Numbered from the stretch's first letter, positions 34,216 to 43,056 are shown. The stretch is DNA of 64,000 nt from Microvirga massiliensis (GCF_001006805.1 NZ_LN811358.1:284879-348878), one strand, 5' to 3'. The notes: generated by a model not told the origin, from the letters alone. Made by a program: numbers and translations.

Positions 34216-35192
34216 ACGCGAATTTTGTCTGCGATCAATGCCGCGAAATCATTCGAATTGTCGAGCGCGAGCGACACGCGCAACACAGTGACATCCTCGA
34301 GATGACTGGACGACAATCGCGCTGCGTCCTTCTCAGTCGTCACGAGCCGCAAGCCCTTCCCCCGTGCTTCCCTGATCAGATCATCGACTTCTCCGTCGCG
34401 AAAACGGTGATGATCCGGTAATGCAATCTCACGTTCGACGATCGCACCGGCATCCAGCAAGGTCTGGAAGAATTTTGCGGGCCGGCCAATGCCTGCAAAC
34501 GCAAGGACCCGCTTGCCGGCAACGCGTTCTGCATCATTCACGTTCGGCACGAGTCGTGCCCCGAAGACGGGTTTGCCCTGCCTATCTGCGTCACGGGCGA
34601 GAGGATCGCCGGCGGGTCCTTCACCGATCACAACGACCGTGTGCACAAGCGGCCATTGCGCGGCGAGCGAAGCCCGGAGCGGGCCGGCCGGGATGCACAA
34701 ACCATTGCCGATTCCGGTGCCGCCATCGACCACAGCAATTGCGAGATCCTTTTGCAGCGATGGATTCTGCAAGCCGTCGTCCATGACGATTACGTTGCCG
34801 TGCGTTGCCGCCAGCTTCGCACCGATCTTCCGGTCGCGTGCGAGAATCGTCGGCGCCACACGCGCGAGAAGAAGCGCCTCGTCGCCGACATCGTCCGCGC
34901 GAGATTCACTTCCAACACGCAGCGGTCCCATGAAACGTCCGCCATAGCCGCGCGTGAGGAAGACCGGCCGGTGTCCAGCTTGCTGCAGGAGTTGCCCGAC
35001 AGCGATGGCCGTCGGTGTCTTGCCCGCACCGCCAGCCGTGAAATTGCCGATGCAGATTACCGGAACCGGCGCGCGCATTCCGGATCGGCGCAGGCGATGC
35101 GAGGCGATAGCACCGTAAAAGGCTGCGATCGGGCGCAGCGCATGAGCGACCGGGCTCGGGGTGGGCTGCGCCCAGAAGGCGGGCGCTCGCAT
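34158..35192 (-). CDS. lpxK: Tetraacyldisaccharide 4'-kinase
   Basis: 344 residues. Phosphorylates the 4' position of lipid A disaccharide at the inner membrane. N-terminal amphipathic/hydrophobic segment (HALRPIAAFYGAIASHRLRR), Walker A region FTAGGAGKTPTAIAVGQLL near residues 52-70, VIVMDDGLQNPSLQKDL (DDG motif), and PDHHRFRDGEVDDL. The last 19 or so residues (PPPSPAPSGRPLPSGER) are encoded by the intergenic repeat at 34160-34215 and are unlikely to be ancestral. It overlaps the waaA stop by TGATG, so the two are coupled. Confidence 0.94.
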   Translation of the reverse strand: MRAPAFWAQPTPSPVAHALRPIAAFYGAIASHRLRRSGMRAPVPVICIGNFTAGGAGKTPTAIAVGQLLQQAGHRPVFLTRGYGGRFMGPLRVGSESRADDVGDEALLLARVAPTILARDRKIGAKLAATHGNVIVMDDGLQNPSLQKDLAIAVVDGGTGIGNGLCIPAGPLRASLAAQWPLVHTVVVIGEGPAGDPLARDADRQGKPVFGARLVPNVNDAERVAGKRVLAFAGIGRPAKFFQTLLDAGAIVEREIALPDHHRFRDGEVDDLIREARGKGLRLVTTEKDAARLSSSHLEDVTVLRVSLALDNSNDFAALIADKIRVAPPPSPAPSGRPLPSGER

Positions 35193-36487
35193 CAGCGCCG
35201 TTCCGCGAGCTTCATCTGGGCAATGAAGGGTTCGATCGTCTGCAGGGTGCGGTCCACGGCACCGCCGAGTTCCTGAATCGTCTCCGTACCCGCACGTGCC
35301 ATGCGGCGCATGCGGGCCGGGTCGCCGAGAAGCCTGTCGAGAGATTCGATCAGCGCTTCCTCATCGAGAACTTCTATAGAGGCCGAAGCACCATCGAGGG
35401 CGGCATAGATGTCGCGGAAATTGTGCACGTGTGGCCCGTGCAGAACAGCGGCGCCAAGCTTCACGGGCTCGATCGGGTTCTGGCCGCCATGCGGCACGAG
35501 CGAGCCGCCGACGAAAACGAGCGTCGTCAATCGATAGAACAGCCCGAGTTCGCCGATCGTGTCCGCGACATAGACCTCGGTGCTGCTGTCCGGATTCGCC
35601 CCATCCGACCGGAGTGCTGTCCGGAGTCCGAGGCGGGATGCGAGATCGGCGAGCTCGGGACCGCGTTGCGGATGCCGCGGCACGACGAGCGTCAGGAGAT
35701 CCGGATGACGTTCTGCAATCGTACGATGGACGGCGAGCAGCATCTCCTCCTCACCGGAATGCGTGCTCGCAGCGAGCCAGACGGGACGGCCGGCCATCAG
35801 GCCCGAAAGCTGCGCCACGACTCTCGGATCTGCGGGAGGCGGTGGAGCATCGAATTTCAGGTTGCCTGCCACCGTGACCTGCGGCGCGCCGAGCCGGGCG
35901 AAGCGCTCCGCATCGTCGTGACTCTGCGCGAGGCAAAGAGAAAACCGCTCGAGCAGGGCTCGGATCGCCGCCGGGAAATGCTCCCAGCGCCTGAACGAGC
36001 GATCCGACATGCGTCCGTTGAGGAGGATCAGCGGGATCGCGCGCCGGTGGGCTTCGATCACCGTGTTCGGCCAGATTTCCGATTCGGCCAGGAGGATCAG
36101 ATCCGGCCGCCAGTGATCGAGGAATCGCCGCAGGTATCGCGGCACATCGACGGGCACGAACTGGTGGAAGGCTCCGGGCGGCAGGCGACGCGCGAGAAGC
36201 GAGGCCGACGTGCGGGTCCCGGACGTCACCAGCACGGCAATCCCGCGCTGCGCAAGACGCTCGATGATCGGCAGGAGAGACATGGTTTCGCCGATACTGG
36301 CCCCGTGGACCCAGACGAGGTGCCCCGCAGGTCGCGCTCGGCCCGGGCGTCCTTGACGCTCACCAAGGCGCGCGCGCTCCTCTCGTCCCCTCCGCTGGCG
36401 CAGGTGCAGGAATCCGACGATCGCCGGCTCGAAAGCCGCAGTGGCGACACCGTACGCCCTGAGCAGGGCTGGCAGGCCGTGTATCAC
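35192..36487 (-). CDS. waaA: 3-deoxy-D-manno-octulosonic acid (Kdo) transferase
   Basis: 431-residue GT30 glycosyltransferase adding Kdo to lipid A. Family motifs: LVWVHGASIGETMSLLPIIE near residues 56-75 (with the catalytic Glu region), RRAIPLILLNGRMSDRSFRR, WLAASTHSGEEEMLL and GGSLVPHGGQNPIEPVKLGA. An N-terminal membrane anchor is weak in this copy. Overlaps lpxK downstream and the DUF374 gene upstream (36484-36487), so lpxK-waaA-DUF374-DUF4170 is one tight operon for lipid A and core assembly. Confidence 0.94.
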   Translation of the reverse strand: MIHGLPALLRAYGVATAAFEPAIVGFLHLRQRRGREERARLGERQGRPGRARPAGHLVWVHGASIGETMSLLPIIERLAQRGIAVLVTSGTRTSASLLARRLPPGAFHQFVPVDVPRYLRRFLDHWRPDLILLAESEIWPNTVIEAHRRAIPLILLNGRMSDRSFRRWEHFPAAIRALLERFSLCLAQSHDDAERFARLGAPQVTVAGNLKFDAPPPPADPRVVAQLSGLMAGRPVWLAASTHSGEEEMLLAVHRTIAERHPDLLTLVVPRHPQRGPELADLASRLGLRTALRSDGANPDSSTEVYVADTIGELGLFYRLTTLVFVGGSLVPHGGQNPIEPVKLGAAVLHGPHVHNFRDIYAALDGASASIEVLDEEALIESLDRLLGDPARMRRMARAGTETIQELGGAVDRTLQTIEPFIAQMKLAERR

Positions 36488-37200
36488 CGGCGCACCTCGG
36501 CGCCGGGATCCTGCGATCCGACGCGTTCATAGGCGCGGGCATGGATCGCGTCGAGGCTGCGCTCGACCTCCTGGCGCGCTGCTTCGAGCCCCGCCTCGTC
36601 GGCATCGCGCGGGACGAAGATGGGATCACCCAGCACGATCGCGCCGCGACCGAACGGGAGCCCGATACTCGCACGATCCCAGCTCCGGATGTCGATGCGC
36701 CGGCTCGTCACCACCGCAACCGGCACGATCGGGCGACCGGAGAGCTGCGACAGGGCAATGATGCCCGTTCCACAGACCCGGGAAATCTTCGGGACATCCG
36801 CCGTCATGACGACCATTTCCCCGCCCGCCAGAGCCCTCAGCATTCCGCGCAAGGCGGTTGCGCCCCCCTTTTCACGCACCTTCCGGCCACGGGCGCCGGA
36901 GCCGCGAATGGCCCGGATTCCCAGCCGGCGCAGGGCGACGGCATTGAGTTCGCCATCGCCGGAACGGGAGACCAGGCTTGCAGCCCGGTCCTGCGGGCGC
37001 TTCGCAAAATGCACCATGAAATGCTGGCCATGCCACATGGCCGCGATGACGGGCATCAGTGGGCCGATGCGATCATAGGCGTCTTCGGGCTCCATCATGA
37101 AACGGTTGGTGCGCCGCACCAGGCCGAGATAACCCGCGAGAAGGACGCCGAGCGTCTCCCGCACGAGCGCCGATCTGGCAATCCGCTTCCAAAGCCCCAT
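36484..37200 (-). CDS. DUF374 lysophospholipid acyltransferase-like protein
   Basis: 238 residues. DUF374 proteins belong to the LPLAT superfamily; MWHGQHFMVHFA near residue 56 takes the place of the usual HxxxxD block, and SRSGDGELNAVALRRLG and MTADVPKISRVCGTGII are the other conserved segments. One hydrophobic N-terminal segment (about 12-28) would anchor it at the inner membrane. Association with waaA and lpxK suggests an envelope lipid role; substrate unknown. Overlaps waaA by four bases. Confidence 0.85.
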   Translation of the reverse strand: MGLWKRIARSALVRETLGVLLAGYLGLVRRTNRFMMEPEDAYDRIGPLMPVIAAMWHGQHFMVHFAKRPQDRAASLVSRSGDGELNAVALRRLGIRAIRGSGARGRKVREKGGATALRGMLRALAGGEMVVMTADVPKISRVCGTGIIALSQLSGRPIVPVAVVTSRRIDIRSWDRASIGLPFGRGAIVLGDPIFVPRDADEAGLEAARQEVERSLDAIHARAYERVGSQDPGAEVRR

Positions 37201-37212
37201 CGCCTGAGCCGG

Positions 37213-37443
37213 TCAGTCCTGGGGATCGAGCAGGCGGTGCAGATGCACGATGAAGTAGCGCATTTGGGCATTGTCGACCGTGCTCTGCGCCTTTGCCTTC
37301 CAGGCCGCGTGAGCGGTCGCGTAGCTCGGATAGATCCCGACGATGTCGAGCTTCGGAATATCCTTGAACTGCACGTCGTCGAGGCGCTCCAGTTCGCCTC
37401 CGAACACGAGGTGAAGAAGCTGTTTGCTGGTGGTTTCTGACAT
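37213..37443 (-). CDS. DUF4170 family protein
   Basis: 76 residues matching DUF4170: QLLHLVFGGELERLDDVQFK, DIVGIYPSYATAHAAWKAKA and a C-terminal RYFIVHLHRLLDP. Cytoplasmic, no membrane segment. The family is nearly always beside waaA and DUF374 genes in alphaproteobacteria, so a role in LPS assembly or its control is guessed from context. Starts 12 bp upstream of DUF374 in the same operon and 27 bp downstream of the cysQ-like gene. Confidence 0.87.
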   Translation of the reverse strand: MSETTSKQLLHLVFGGELERLDDVQFKDIPKLDIVGIYPSYATAHAAWKAKAQSTVDNAQMRYFIVHLHRLLDPQD

Positions 37444-37470
37444 GGTGCGCTGCTCCGGGGCCGGTGCGGC

Positions 37471-38301
37471 TTAGCGCAGGGCAGCGCCTTCCGCGGACAC
37501 CGCCCTCATGGCGGCAACGACGCAGGGATGCAACCGTGCCGATGCGGCAGCGAGCTCGCCGTGAATCGGCTCTGGCCGGTTATAGACGAGGGGCTTTCCG
37601 TCGAGGGCGGCCACGCGTCCTCCTGCCTCGGTCAGGATGAGATCGGCTGCAGCGAGGTCCCAGTCCCGCGCATCGGTCGAGACGAGGCCGATATCGACGG
37701 AACCCTCGGCAACCCGTGCCAGGCGGAGAGCAAGCGACGGAATCCGGTCGATGCGTTCGATAGGGCCACTCCTCCGCGCCAGTTGCTCGATGAGCGGCTT
37801 CGGCCCGGTGACCCGAGCACCGCGGAGGCTCGGTTGTGATGACACCTGCACTCGAACCCCGTTTCGAAACGCTCCTCTGCCGGCTACGGCCTCATAGAAC
37901 ATGCTGTGGGCCGGCGCATACACGAAGCCGAGGGCAGGCTGGCCTTCGAGAAGGAGCCCGATGGCAATCGACCAGTCGCGATTGCCCGTCATAAAGGCGC
38001 GCGTGCCGTCGATGGGGTCGACGATCCAGACGAGGGACCGCGATAGCCGATCCGGCCGATCGGCCGTCTCTTCCGAGAGCCAGCCAGCTTCCGGGAGCAG
38101 CCGCAGAAGGTGCTCCTCGAGGAATGTATCGACCGCAATATCTGCCTCCGTGACCGGCGATCCACGCTCCTTGGTCCAGCGCCGCGCGGACGTGGCATCG
38201 CCTTCACGGAAGTATGGGAGAGCGAGCGCGCCGGCCTCACGCGCGAGGTCCGCGACGGCGGGTGCGAGGGATCTGACGTCGGAGAGTGTGGGGGAAGGCA
38301 T
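37471..38301 (-). CDS. cysQ: 3'(2'),5'-bisphosphate nucleotidase / inositol monophosphatase family
   Basis: 276 residues with the lithium-sensitive phosphatase metal sites: GWLSEETADRPDRL (E-E), WIVDPIDGTRAFMTGNRDWS (DPIDGT) and ARDWDLAAADLILTEAGG (W-D-xAA). Closest to CysQ, which removes PAP formed in sulfate assimilation, but an inositol or histidinol phosphatase role cannot be excluded. ATG 38301 is chosen because AAGGTGAGG directly precedes it; the frame continues about 60 codons upstream without support. It heads the minus-strand envelope cluster. Confidence 0.85.
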   Translation of the reverse strand: MPSPTLSDVRSLAPAVADLAREAGALALPYFREGDATSARRWTKERGSPVTEADIAVDTFLEEHLLRLLPEAGWLSEETADRPDRLSRSLVWIVDPIDGTRAFMTGNRDWSIAIGLLLEGQPALGFVYAPAHSMFYEAVAGRGAFRNGVRVQVSSQPSLRGARVTGPKPLIEQLARRSGPIERIDRIPSLALRLARVAEGSVDIGLVSTDARDWDLAAADLILTEAGGRVAALDGKPLVYNRPEPIHGELAAASARLHPCVVAAMRAVSAEGAALR

Positions 38302-38497
38302 CCTCACCTTCACATGGGGGTTAGCGGCGAGCCGCAAAAGACCCGGAGGGTGCTGCACCCGAGAGAAGAGGGAGCCGCGCCGAATCGCGCGGCGCCCGGT
38401 CGGTCCGGACCAGCCGTGAAAGTCCTGATGACAACTTGCGCAGCTTTCCGCAGAGGCAGGCAAGGCTTTGTTTGGCATCGCTTCCGAAACGGCCGGA

Positions 38498-38526
38498 TTG
38501 ACCTTCCCTTAACCCAAGCTCTTAAG
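38498..38526 (+). promoter_or_regulatory. Possible promoter of the DUF6101-like gene
   Basis: TTGACC at 38498-38503 and CTTAAG at 38521-38526 with a 17-bp spacer, about 90 bp before the ATG at 38614, in the divergent gap with cysQ. The -35 is good, the -10 weak. Confidence 0.35.
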
Positions 38527-38613
38527 CCGTCGGCGCAAGATCAGGGGCAAGATGCCCTCATCAGGTCGAGAGGTCCGTCAGAGACCCCCGGCCGGCCTAA
38601 CAGGGCGTCGAAC

Positions 38614-39087
38614 ATGGCAATAGTCACTCCGGAAGCCGGGGTTGTGCCAAGAAATTGGCACAACCCCGGCGCCAACGAGAAGTCGTGTCTGCCGGCGGGT
38701 ATCGTCGGGCTGCCCGGCAGGGCAGCGAACAGCATAGCTCTCCATCTCGACCAGGCGCGGGACGCCTTCGTTCTCGTCGTTCTCGACGAGAAGAATGCTC
38801 CGCTCATGACGCTGGGGCCCTATGCGGAAGAGGACGCCGTGGCCGAGTGGAGAGCCCTCGGGCGCTCCACGGGTCTTGCGTTGAAGATCCGGCTGTCGAA
38901 CGGCTCGGTCGCCACGGTTTATCCGCAGCTCGGCCGTGTTCTTCTCGGTCCGAGCCGGCAGCGGCGCCGCCACGGCTTGCTGGCCCATCGAAGGCCGCGT
39001 TTCCTCACGAGACGCAAGCCGGCTCGTTTCCCCACGCGGCCGCGAGTCTATCGGGAGCGCGAGCTCTCCGCCTCCGGAGAGCGTTGA
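38614..39087 (+). CDS. DUF6101-like protein with hairpin-encoded N-terminus
   Basis: 157 residues from ATG 38614. From about residue 42 on (SIALHLDQARDAFVLVVLDE, DAVAEWRALGRSTGLALKIR, RRPRFLTRRK, PRVYRERELSAS) it resembles the C-terminal part of DUF6101 proteins of Hyphomicrobiales; the usual N-terminal part with the RAVRG-like motif seems missing. The first 40 residues are encoded across a perfect 16-bp inverted repeat (38635-38670), which is odd for coding sequence. Either the start is further downstream, or the gene was truncated. Basic, no signal peptide or membrane segment; function unknown. Family assignment is from memory and moderate. Confidence 0.6.
   Translation: MAIVTPEAGVVPRNWHNPGANEKSCLPAGIVGLPGRAANSIALHLDQARDAFVLVVLDEKNAPLMTLGPYAEEDAVAEWRALGRSTGLALKIRLSNGSVATVYPQLGRVLLGPSRQRRRHGLLAHRRPRFLTRRKPARFPTRPRVYRERELSASGER
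38635..38670 (+). other. Perfect 16-bp inverted repeat with GAAA loop
   Basis: GCCGGGGTTGTGCCAA (38635-38650), loop GAAA (38651-38654), TTGGCACAACCCCGGC (38655-38670), with no mismatch. The GAAA cap is a GNRA tetraloop, so the RNA form would be very stable on the + strand. It falls in codons 8-19 of the gene called at 38614. No T-run follows, so simple termination is not evident; attenuator, processing site or small inserted repeat are alternatives. Confidence 0.85.
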
Positions 39088-39104
39088 GCAGAGCCGCTTG
39101 CGGC

Positions 39105-40043
39105 TCAGCGAAGGAGGGCATCGAGCACGAGGCCGGCAAAAAGGAGAAGTCCGGCCTCGCGATTGGAGCGGAAAAGGCGCAGGGCGCCGGCTGGGTCGCC
39201 GGCATGCACGGACACCACCTGCCAGCCCAGGTGAACCGCGAAGGCCAGAAGGCCGAGGAAAGCGAGCGGCCCGGAATCCGCAAGAATTAGGGCCGCTCCG
39301 ATCAGGAGGAAAGCGAGCGTGTAGCAGACCGCGATACCGGTGCGCACGTGCTCTCCGAAGAAACGGGCAGACGACTTGATCCCGGCGATCTCGTCGTCCT
39401 CGAGGTCCTGGACGGCATAGATCGTGTCGTAACCCACCACCCACGCGATCGAGCCGGCATAAAGGAGCACCGGAGCGGCCGCGAGGGAGCCCACCGCTGC
39501 TGCCCAGCCCATGAGCGCGCCCCACGCGAAGCAGAGGCCGAGCACGATCTGCGGTATCCAGATGACCCGCTTCATGAACGGATAGAACAGCACGATGACG
39601 ACGGATGCGAAGCCCGTTGCGATCGCGAACGGGTTGAACTGGAGGAGCACCGCCAGACCGACCGCGCATTGCAGCAGGACGAAGGCGAAAGCCGCCGGAA
39701 CGCCGACCTCTCCCGACGCGAGAGGCCGGTCGCGGGTACGCTCGACAGAGGCATCGAGGCGACGGTCGACGATGTCGTTATAGGTCGAGCCCGCCCCGCG
39801 CATCGCGATCGCGCCGACAAGGAAGAGCGCGAGGTGCCATGGACTGGGATACGGCTGATCCACCGCTATGGCGGCCAGTGCGCTCGACCACCAGCAGGGC
39901 AGAAGCAGCAGCCACCACCCGATCGGGCGCTCGAGCCGCGCCAGCCGGAGATAGGGGCGAATGAATCGCGGCGTCCGCCGGTCGGCCCAATGCCCCCTGA
40001 CGGCATCGGGCAGCGTGCGGTCGCGGCCGATTCCTCGGGTCAA
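39105..40043 (-). CDS. ubiA: 4-hydroxybenzoate polyprenyltransferase
   Basis: 312-residue membrane prenyltransferase that attaches the polyprenyl tail to 4-hydroxybenzoate in ubiquinone synthesis. First Asp motif NDIVDRRLD at 89-97, second Asp-rich motif DTIYAVQDLEDDEIAGIKSS, and eight or nine hydrophobic segments. Longer N-terminus (about 28 residues, basic) than E. coli UbiA, common in alphaproteobacteria. Starts within the last codons of the upstream exported-protein gene (4-bp overlap), so the two are co-translated. Confidence 0.94.
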   Translation of the reverse strand: MTRGIGRDRTLPDAVRGHWADRRTPRFIRPYLRLARLERPIGWWLLLLPCWWSSALAAIAVDQPYPSPWHLALFLVGAIAMRGAGSTYNDIVDRRLDASVERTRDRPLASGEVGVPAAFAFVLLQCAVGLAVLLQFNPFAIATGFASVVIVLFYPFMKRVIWIPQIVLGLCFAWGALMGWAAAVGSLAAAPVLLYAGSIAWVVGYDTIYAVQDLEDDEIAGIKSSARFFGEHVRTGIAVCYTLAFLLIGAALILADSGPLAFLGLLAFAVHLGWQVVSVHAGDPAGALRLFRSNREAGLLLFAGLVLDALLR

Positions 40044-40519
40044 AGGGCGCCTTTGGGAATCTTGTACTCGCCGGTGAGGCCGCCGCCGAATGGATTGCCG
40101 CCCTGTTGTGCCTGTTTCGCCTGCTGGCGCGCCTGCTTCTCCATCGCAGCCATCTTGGCCGCGGCATCACAGGCCTGACCACGGAGCTGTGTGATCTTTT
40201 CGTGTTCCTGCTTGAAGTTTTGGGCGAACTGATCGGGGACTTGGCACCAATCCTTGTTCGCCTCCAGCCATTTCAGGCCGGTCTCGCCGTTCTTGACGAG
40301 TTTGCCGAAGATCGAGCAGGCGGAGCGCGGGTCGATCTTCTTGTCCTTGCCAGCGGCCTTCTGGAATTGCTGCGTCAGACTCTGACGCTCGCTCATGAAT
40401 GTCTGGGCATCCTGGCAGCCGCTTGCCTGGGCGGCGGCGGGCGATGCGGCGAAACTGCTGACGAGAGTGGCCGCACCAAGGGCGGCGGCCTGGAGGGCGA
40501 GTAGGAGTGCACGCGACAT
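40040..40519 (-). CDS. Exported hypothetical protein upstream of ubiA
   Basis: 159 residues from ATG 40519, which has GAGGGAA about 8 bases upstream. Signal peptide MSRALLLALQAAALGAATLV to the AQA cleavage site near residue 33. The mature part has four cysteines (GCQDAQ, SACSIF, DWCQVP, QACDAA), likely two disulfides, a helical KLVKNGETGLKWLEANKDWC region and a Gln/Lys-rich C-terminal coiled-coil-like stretch ending in a Gly-rich tail. Periplasmic protein of unknown function; similar exported proteins accompany ubiA in related genomes. Confidence 0.8.
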   Translation of the reverse strand: MSRALLLALQAAALGAATLVSSFAASPAAAQASGCQDAQTFMSERQSLTQQFQKAAGKDKKIDPRSACSIFGKLVKNGETGLKWLEANKDWCQVPDQFAQNFKQEHEKITQLRGQACDAAAKMAAMEKQARQQAKQAQQGGNPFGGGLTGEYKIPKGAL

Positions 40520-40775
40520 GGTCAAGTTCCCTCGGCGGCGGGCTATGCTCTCCGCGCGCCGATCCCTTAGCAAATCGTAGCGCGGCAGGCCAAGCGGCAA
40601 CTGCCCGGAGCGAGGCCAGGCAATCCGACGGCGCCCGGGGAATGCCATCCGAATGCAGCTTATCCGTGGCAAAAGGCGGCAAGACCGGCCCACGCGAGGT
40701 GCCATGGGAGGAGGCAAGTGGTTCCAACCGGTGCGGAAGCACTCTACAGCGGCCTGCGCCGACAGGAACAGAGTG

Positions 40776-41522
40776 ATGGCTCTTTACGATTTCGATGCGC
40801 CGCGCCTCTTCGTCGAAGCCTCCCTGAGCCCGGGCGGGCGCTTCGGACTTGACCGGAATCAGCTCAATTATCTCGTGAACGTCCTCCGCCTGCGCACGGG
40901 TGACACGGTCCTGGTGTTCAATGGACGGGATGGAGAATGGCGGGCGGAACTCCGGATCGAGGGGCGTCGCCAGGCCGAGCTCGTCTGCCAGGATCGCGTC
41001 CGCGAGCAAACTCAGTCCCTCGACCTCCTCTACCTGTTCGCTCCGCTCAAGCACGCCCGTCTCGACTATATGGTTCAAAAGGCCGTGGAACTGGGGGTTG
41101 GAGCCCTCCAGCCGGTCTACACGCAGCGCACCCAGAGCAGCCGCGTCAATCTCGAGCGCATGCGCGCCAACGCAATCGAGGCTGCCGAGCAATGCGGGGT
41201 GCTCGCGATTCCGGAAATCCGGCCGGACGTGCCGTTTGTGGCCGCCGTCGAGAGGCTCGAGCCGGATCGCCTTGTGGTGTTCTGCGATGAGGATGCGCCT
41301 GTGGCGAACCCCATCGAGGCCCTCTCGGCCTACCGGAACCTAAAGGCCAAGGTCGCGGTTATGGTGGGGCCCGAAGGAGGGTTTACGGCTGAGGAGAGGG
41401 CGCGTGTCGCCGCCTGTGAGGGTTGCGTTCGTGTATCGCTTGGACCACGCATTCTGCGAGCGGATACGGCAGCAGTCGCGGTCCTGGCGATCGTTCAAGC
41501 CGTTTTGGGTGACTGGCAGTGA
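40776..41522 (+). CDS. rsmE: 16S rRNA (uracil(1498)-N(3))-methyltransferase
   Basis: 248 residues. SPOUT-class methyltransferase modifying U1498 of 16S rRNA. N-terminal PUA-like part (LDRNQLNYLVNVLRLRTGDT, LVFNGRDGEW), then AVELGVGALQPVYTQRTQSS, AEQCGVLAIPEI and the knot region VMVGPEGGFTAEERARV and SLGPRILRADTAAVAVLAIV. ATG 40776 has AGGAA 8 bases upstream; the frame is open further upstream but the conserved N-terminus starts here. Divergent from the exported protein gene. Confidence 0.95.
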   Translation: MALYDFDAPRLFVEASLSPGGRFGLDRNQLNYLVNVLRLRTGDTVLVFNGRDGEWRAELRIEGRRQAELVCQDRVREQTQSLDLLYLFAPLKHARLDYMVQKAVELGVGALQPVYTQRTQSSRVNLERMRANAIEAAEQCGVLAIPEIRPDVPFVAAVERLEPDRLVVFCDEDAPVANPIEALSAYRNLKAKVAVMVGPEGGFTAEERARVAACEGCVRVSLGPRILRADTAAVAVLAIVQAVLGDWQ

Positions 41523-41563
41523 CATGATCGTCCACCCGCGTCTTAGAGTCTGACTCAAAACTC

Positions 41564-41581
41564 ACCGCCTCTCTGGGCGGT
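41564..41581 (+). terminator. Weak hairpin after rsmE
   Basis: ACCGCC (41564-41569) pairs with GGCGGT (41576-41581) over a 6-base loop, 42 bp after the rsmE stop and followed by TTGGGATT. A short stem without a proper T-run, so termination is tentative. Confidence 0.35.
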
Positions 41582-41704
41582 TGGGATTCCAGCGACGTGA
41601 GAGGGCTTGGATCGGGCGACTTCGAGCCGGCTCCGCTCTATCAGGTCGGGATTGGATGCCTCCATGCGCCGTTTTCAGTCAGACACTGAGACTCCGCCCC
41701 TGCC

Positions 41705-41724
41705 GCGCGAGCCCGGGCTCGCGC
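41705..41724. other. 20-bp perfect palindrome upstream of the YbdK-like gene
   Basis: GCGCGAGCCC followed directly by GGGCTCGCGC, with no spacer, 79 bp before the ATG of the next gene. Could be a dimeric regulator site; no matching copy was noticed elsewhere. The rest of the 280-bp gap shows no clear promoter. Confidence 0.5.
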
Positions 41725-41802
41725 TCGCCCTGCCCCAATCGCGACACACGAGTCAGGGCACTACAGCGGCCAATTCAAGAAGATCGATCAGGAGGACCCG
41801 CG

Positions 41803-42942
41803 ATGACCGGGGGCTATCGATTTGGCATCGAAGAAGAATATTTCGTCAACGACGCGATCAAGCGCGACACGGCACGGGCGCGGATGCCCGATTTCTTCAG
41901 GCGCGCGAGCGAAGCGATACCCGGCCAGTTTTCGCCCGAGATGCTGGAGCCACAGATCGAGGTCTCCATTCCACCTTGTGAGGACTTCCGGACTGCGCGC
42001 GAGCTGCTCGGCGAGCGCCGGCGTACTCTCGGGGCGCTCGCCCGCGAGCACGATCTCTCAATCATGGCGGCCGGCACGCATCCGCTCGCGGTCTGGAACC
42101 GCGTCCGGGCCAGTGCGCAGTCGCGCTACGGCAGGATGATGCACGATCTGCAAATGATCGGCAGCCGCATTCTGGTGTGCGGCATGCATGTCCATGTCGA
42201 GGTTCCGGATCTCGATCTTCGCGTCGACATCATGAACCGGATCCAGCCGTTCCTTCCGCTGCTTCTCGCCCTCTCGACTTCATCACCCTTCTGGCAGGCG
42301 CAACGGACCGGGCTCCTCGGCTATCGCCTCGCTGCCTGTCGCGAAATGCCGCGGACCGGCCTTCCCGACCTGTTCCACGATGCTGCCGACTACGAGCGGT
42401 ATATCGACACGCTCGTCGAAGCCCGTGCGATCGAGAATTCGAGTTCCGTCTGGTGGGTGATCCGCCCGTCGCTGCGGCATCCGACTCTCGAGTTGCGCAT
42501 TGCCGATAGCTGCACGCGCCTCGACGATGCGCTCGCGATTGCGGCACTCTATCGCTGCCTCGTTCGTCACCTCGTCAACGACCGCAATCTCCATCGACAT
42601 CAAACCGGAGCCTCGCGCGCGATCAATGACGAGAACGGTTGGCGTGCCCAACGTTACGGGATTCACGGAAGCTTCGTCGACGAGGCCACCCGCAGCGCCA
42701 AGCCGGTATCGCAGGTCCTGAACGAGACGCTCGATCTCGTTGCGGACGACGCCGAGGCACTCGGATGCGAGCGCGAGCTCGATCTCACGCGGTGGATCAT
42801 TGCTCGCGGAACGAGCGCCGACCAGCAACTTACGCTCTTCACCGATCGCCTGGGTCGGAGCCGCTCGCATCGCGAAGCCTTGGCCGATGTGGTGGACTGG
42901 CTGGCACAGGAAACCGTGGGAGAGGGACAGGCAGTGCACTGA
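41803..42942 (+). CDS. YbdK-like carboxylate-amine ligase (GCS2 family)
   Basis: 379 residues. Begins MTGGYRFGIEEEYFVND, the glutamate-cysteine ligase 2 (YbdK) N-terminal motif; GMHVHVEVPD, ENSSSVWWVIRPSLRHPTLE and ELRIADSCTRLDDALA are the metal and substrate segments. YbdK has weak gamma-glutamylcysteine synthetase activity; the natural substrate in this clade is unknown. A strong GGAGG lies 8 bases before the ATG, which excludes the longer open frame upstream. Immediately followed (114 bp) by the true gshA, so the pair may share a promoter and a role in glutathione-like ligation. Confidence 0.9.
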   Translation: MTGGYRFGIEEEYFVNDAIKRDTARARMPDFFRRASEAIPGQFSPEMLEPQIEVSIPPCEDFRTARELLGERRRTLGALAREHDLSIMAAGTHPLAVWNRVRASAQSRYGRMMHDLQMIGSRILVCGMHVHVEVPDLDLRVDIMNRIQPFLPLLLALSTSSPFWQAQRTGLLGYRLAACREMPRTGLPDLFHDAADYERYIDTLVEARAIENSSSVWWVIRPSLRHPTLELRIADSCTRLDDALAIAALYRCLVRHLVNDRNLHRHQTGASRAINDENGWRAQRYGIHGSFVDEATRSAKPVSQVLNETLDLVADDAEALGCERELDLTRWIIARGTSADQQLTLFTDRLGRSRSHREALADVVDWLAQETVGEGQAVH

Positions 42943-43056
42943 GGGAGAGTCCCCGGTCCGAGCCGCCGTATCCGGGGGTGATTGCGGCATCGCCACCCCT
43001 CCCGTATTTACACGCCACCTTCCCAGGGGCATCGGCCCCGTATCTGCAGGTGGCGC

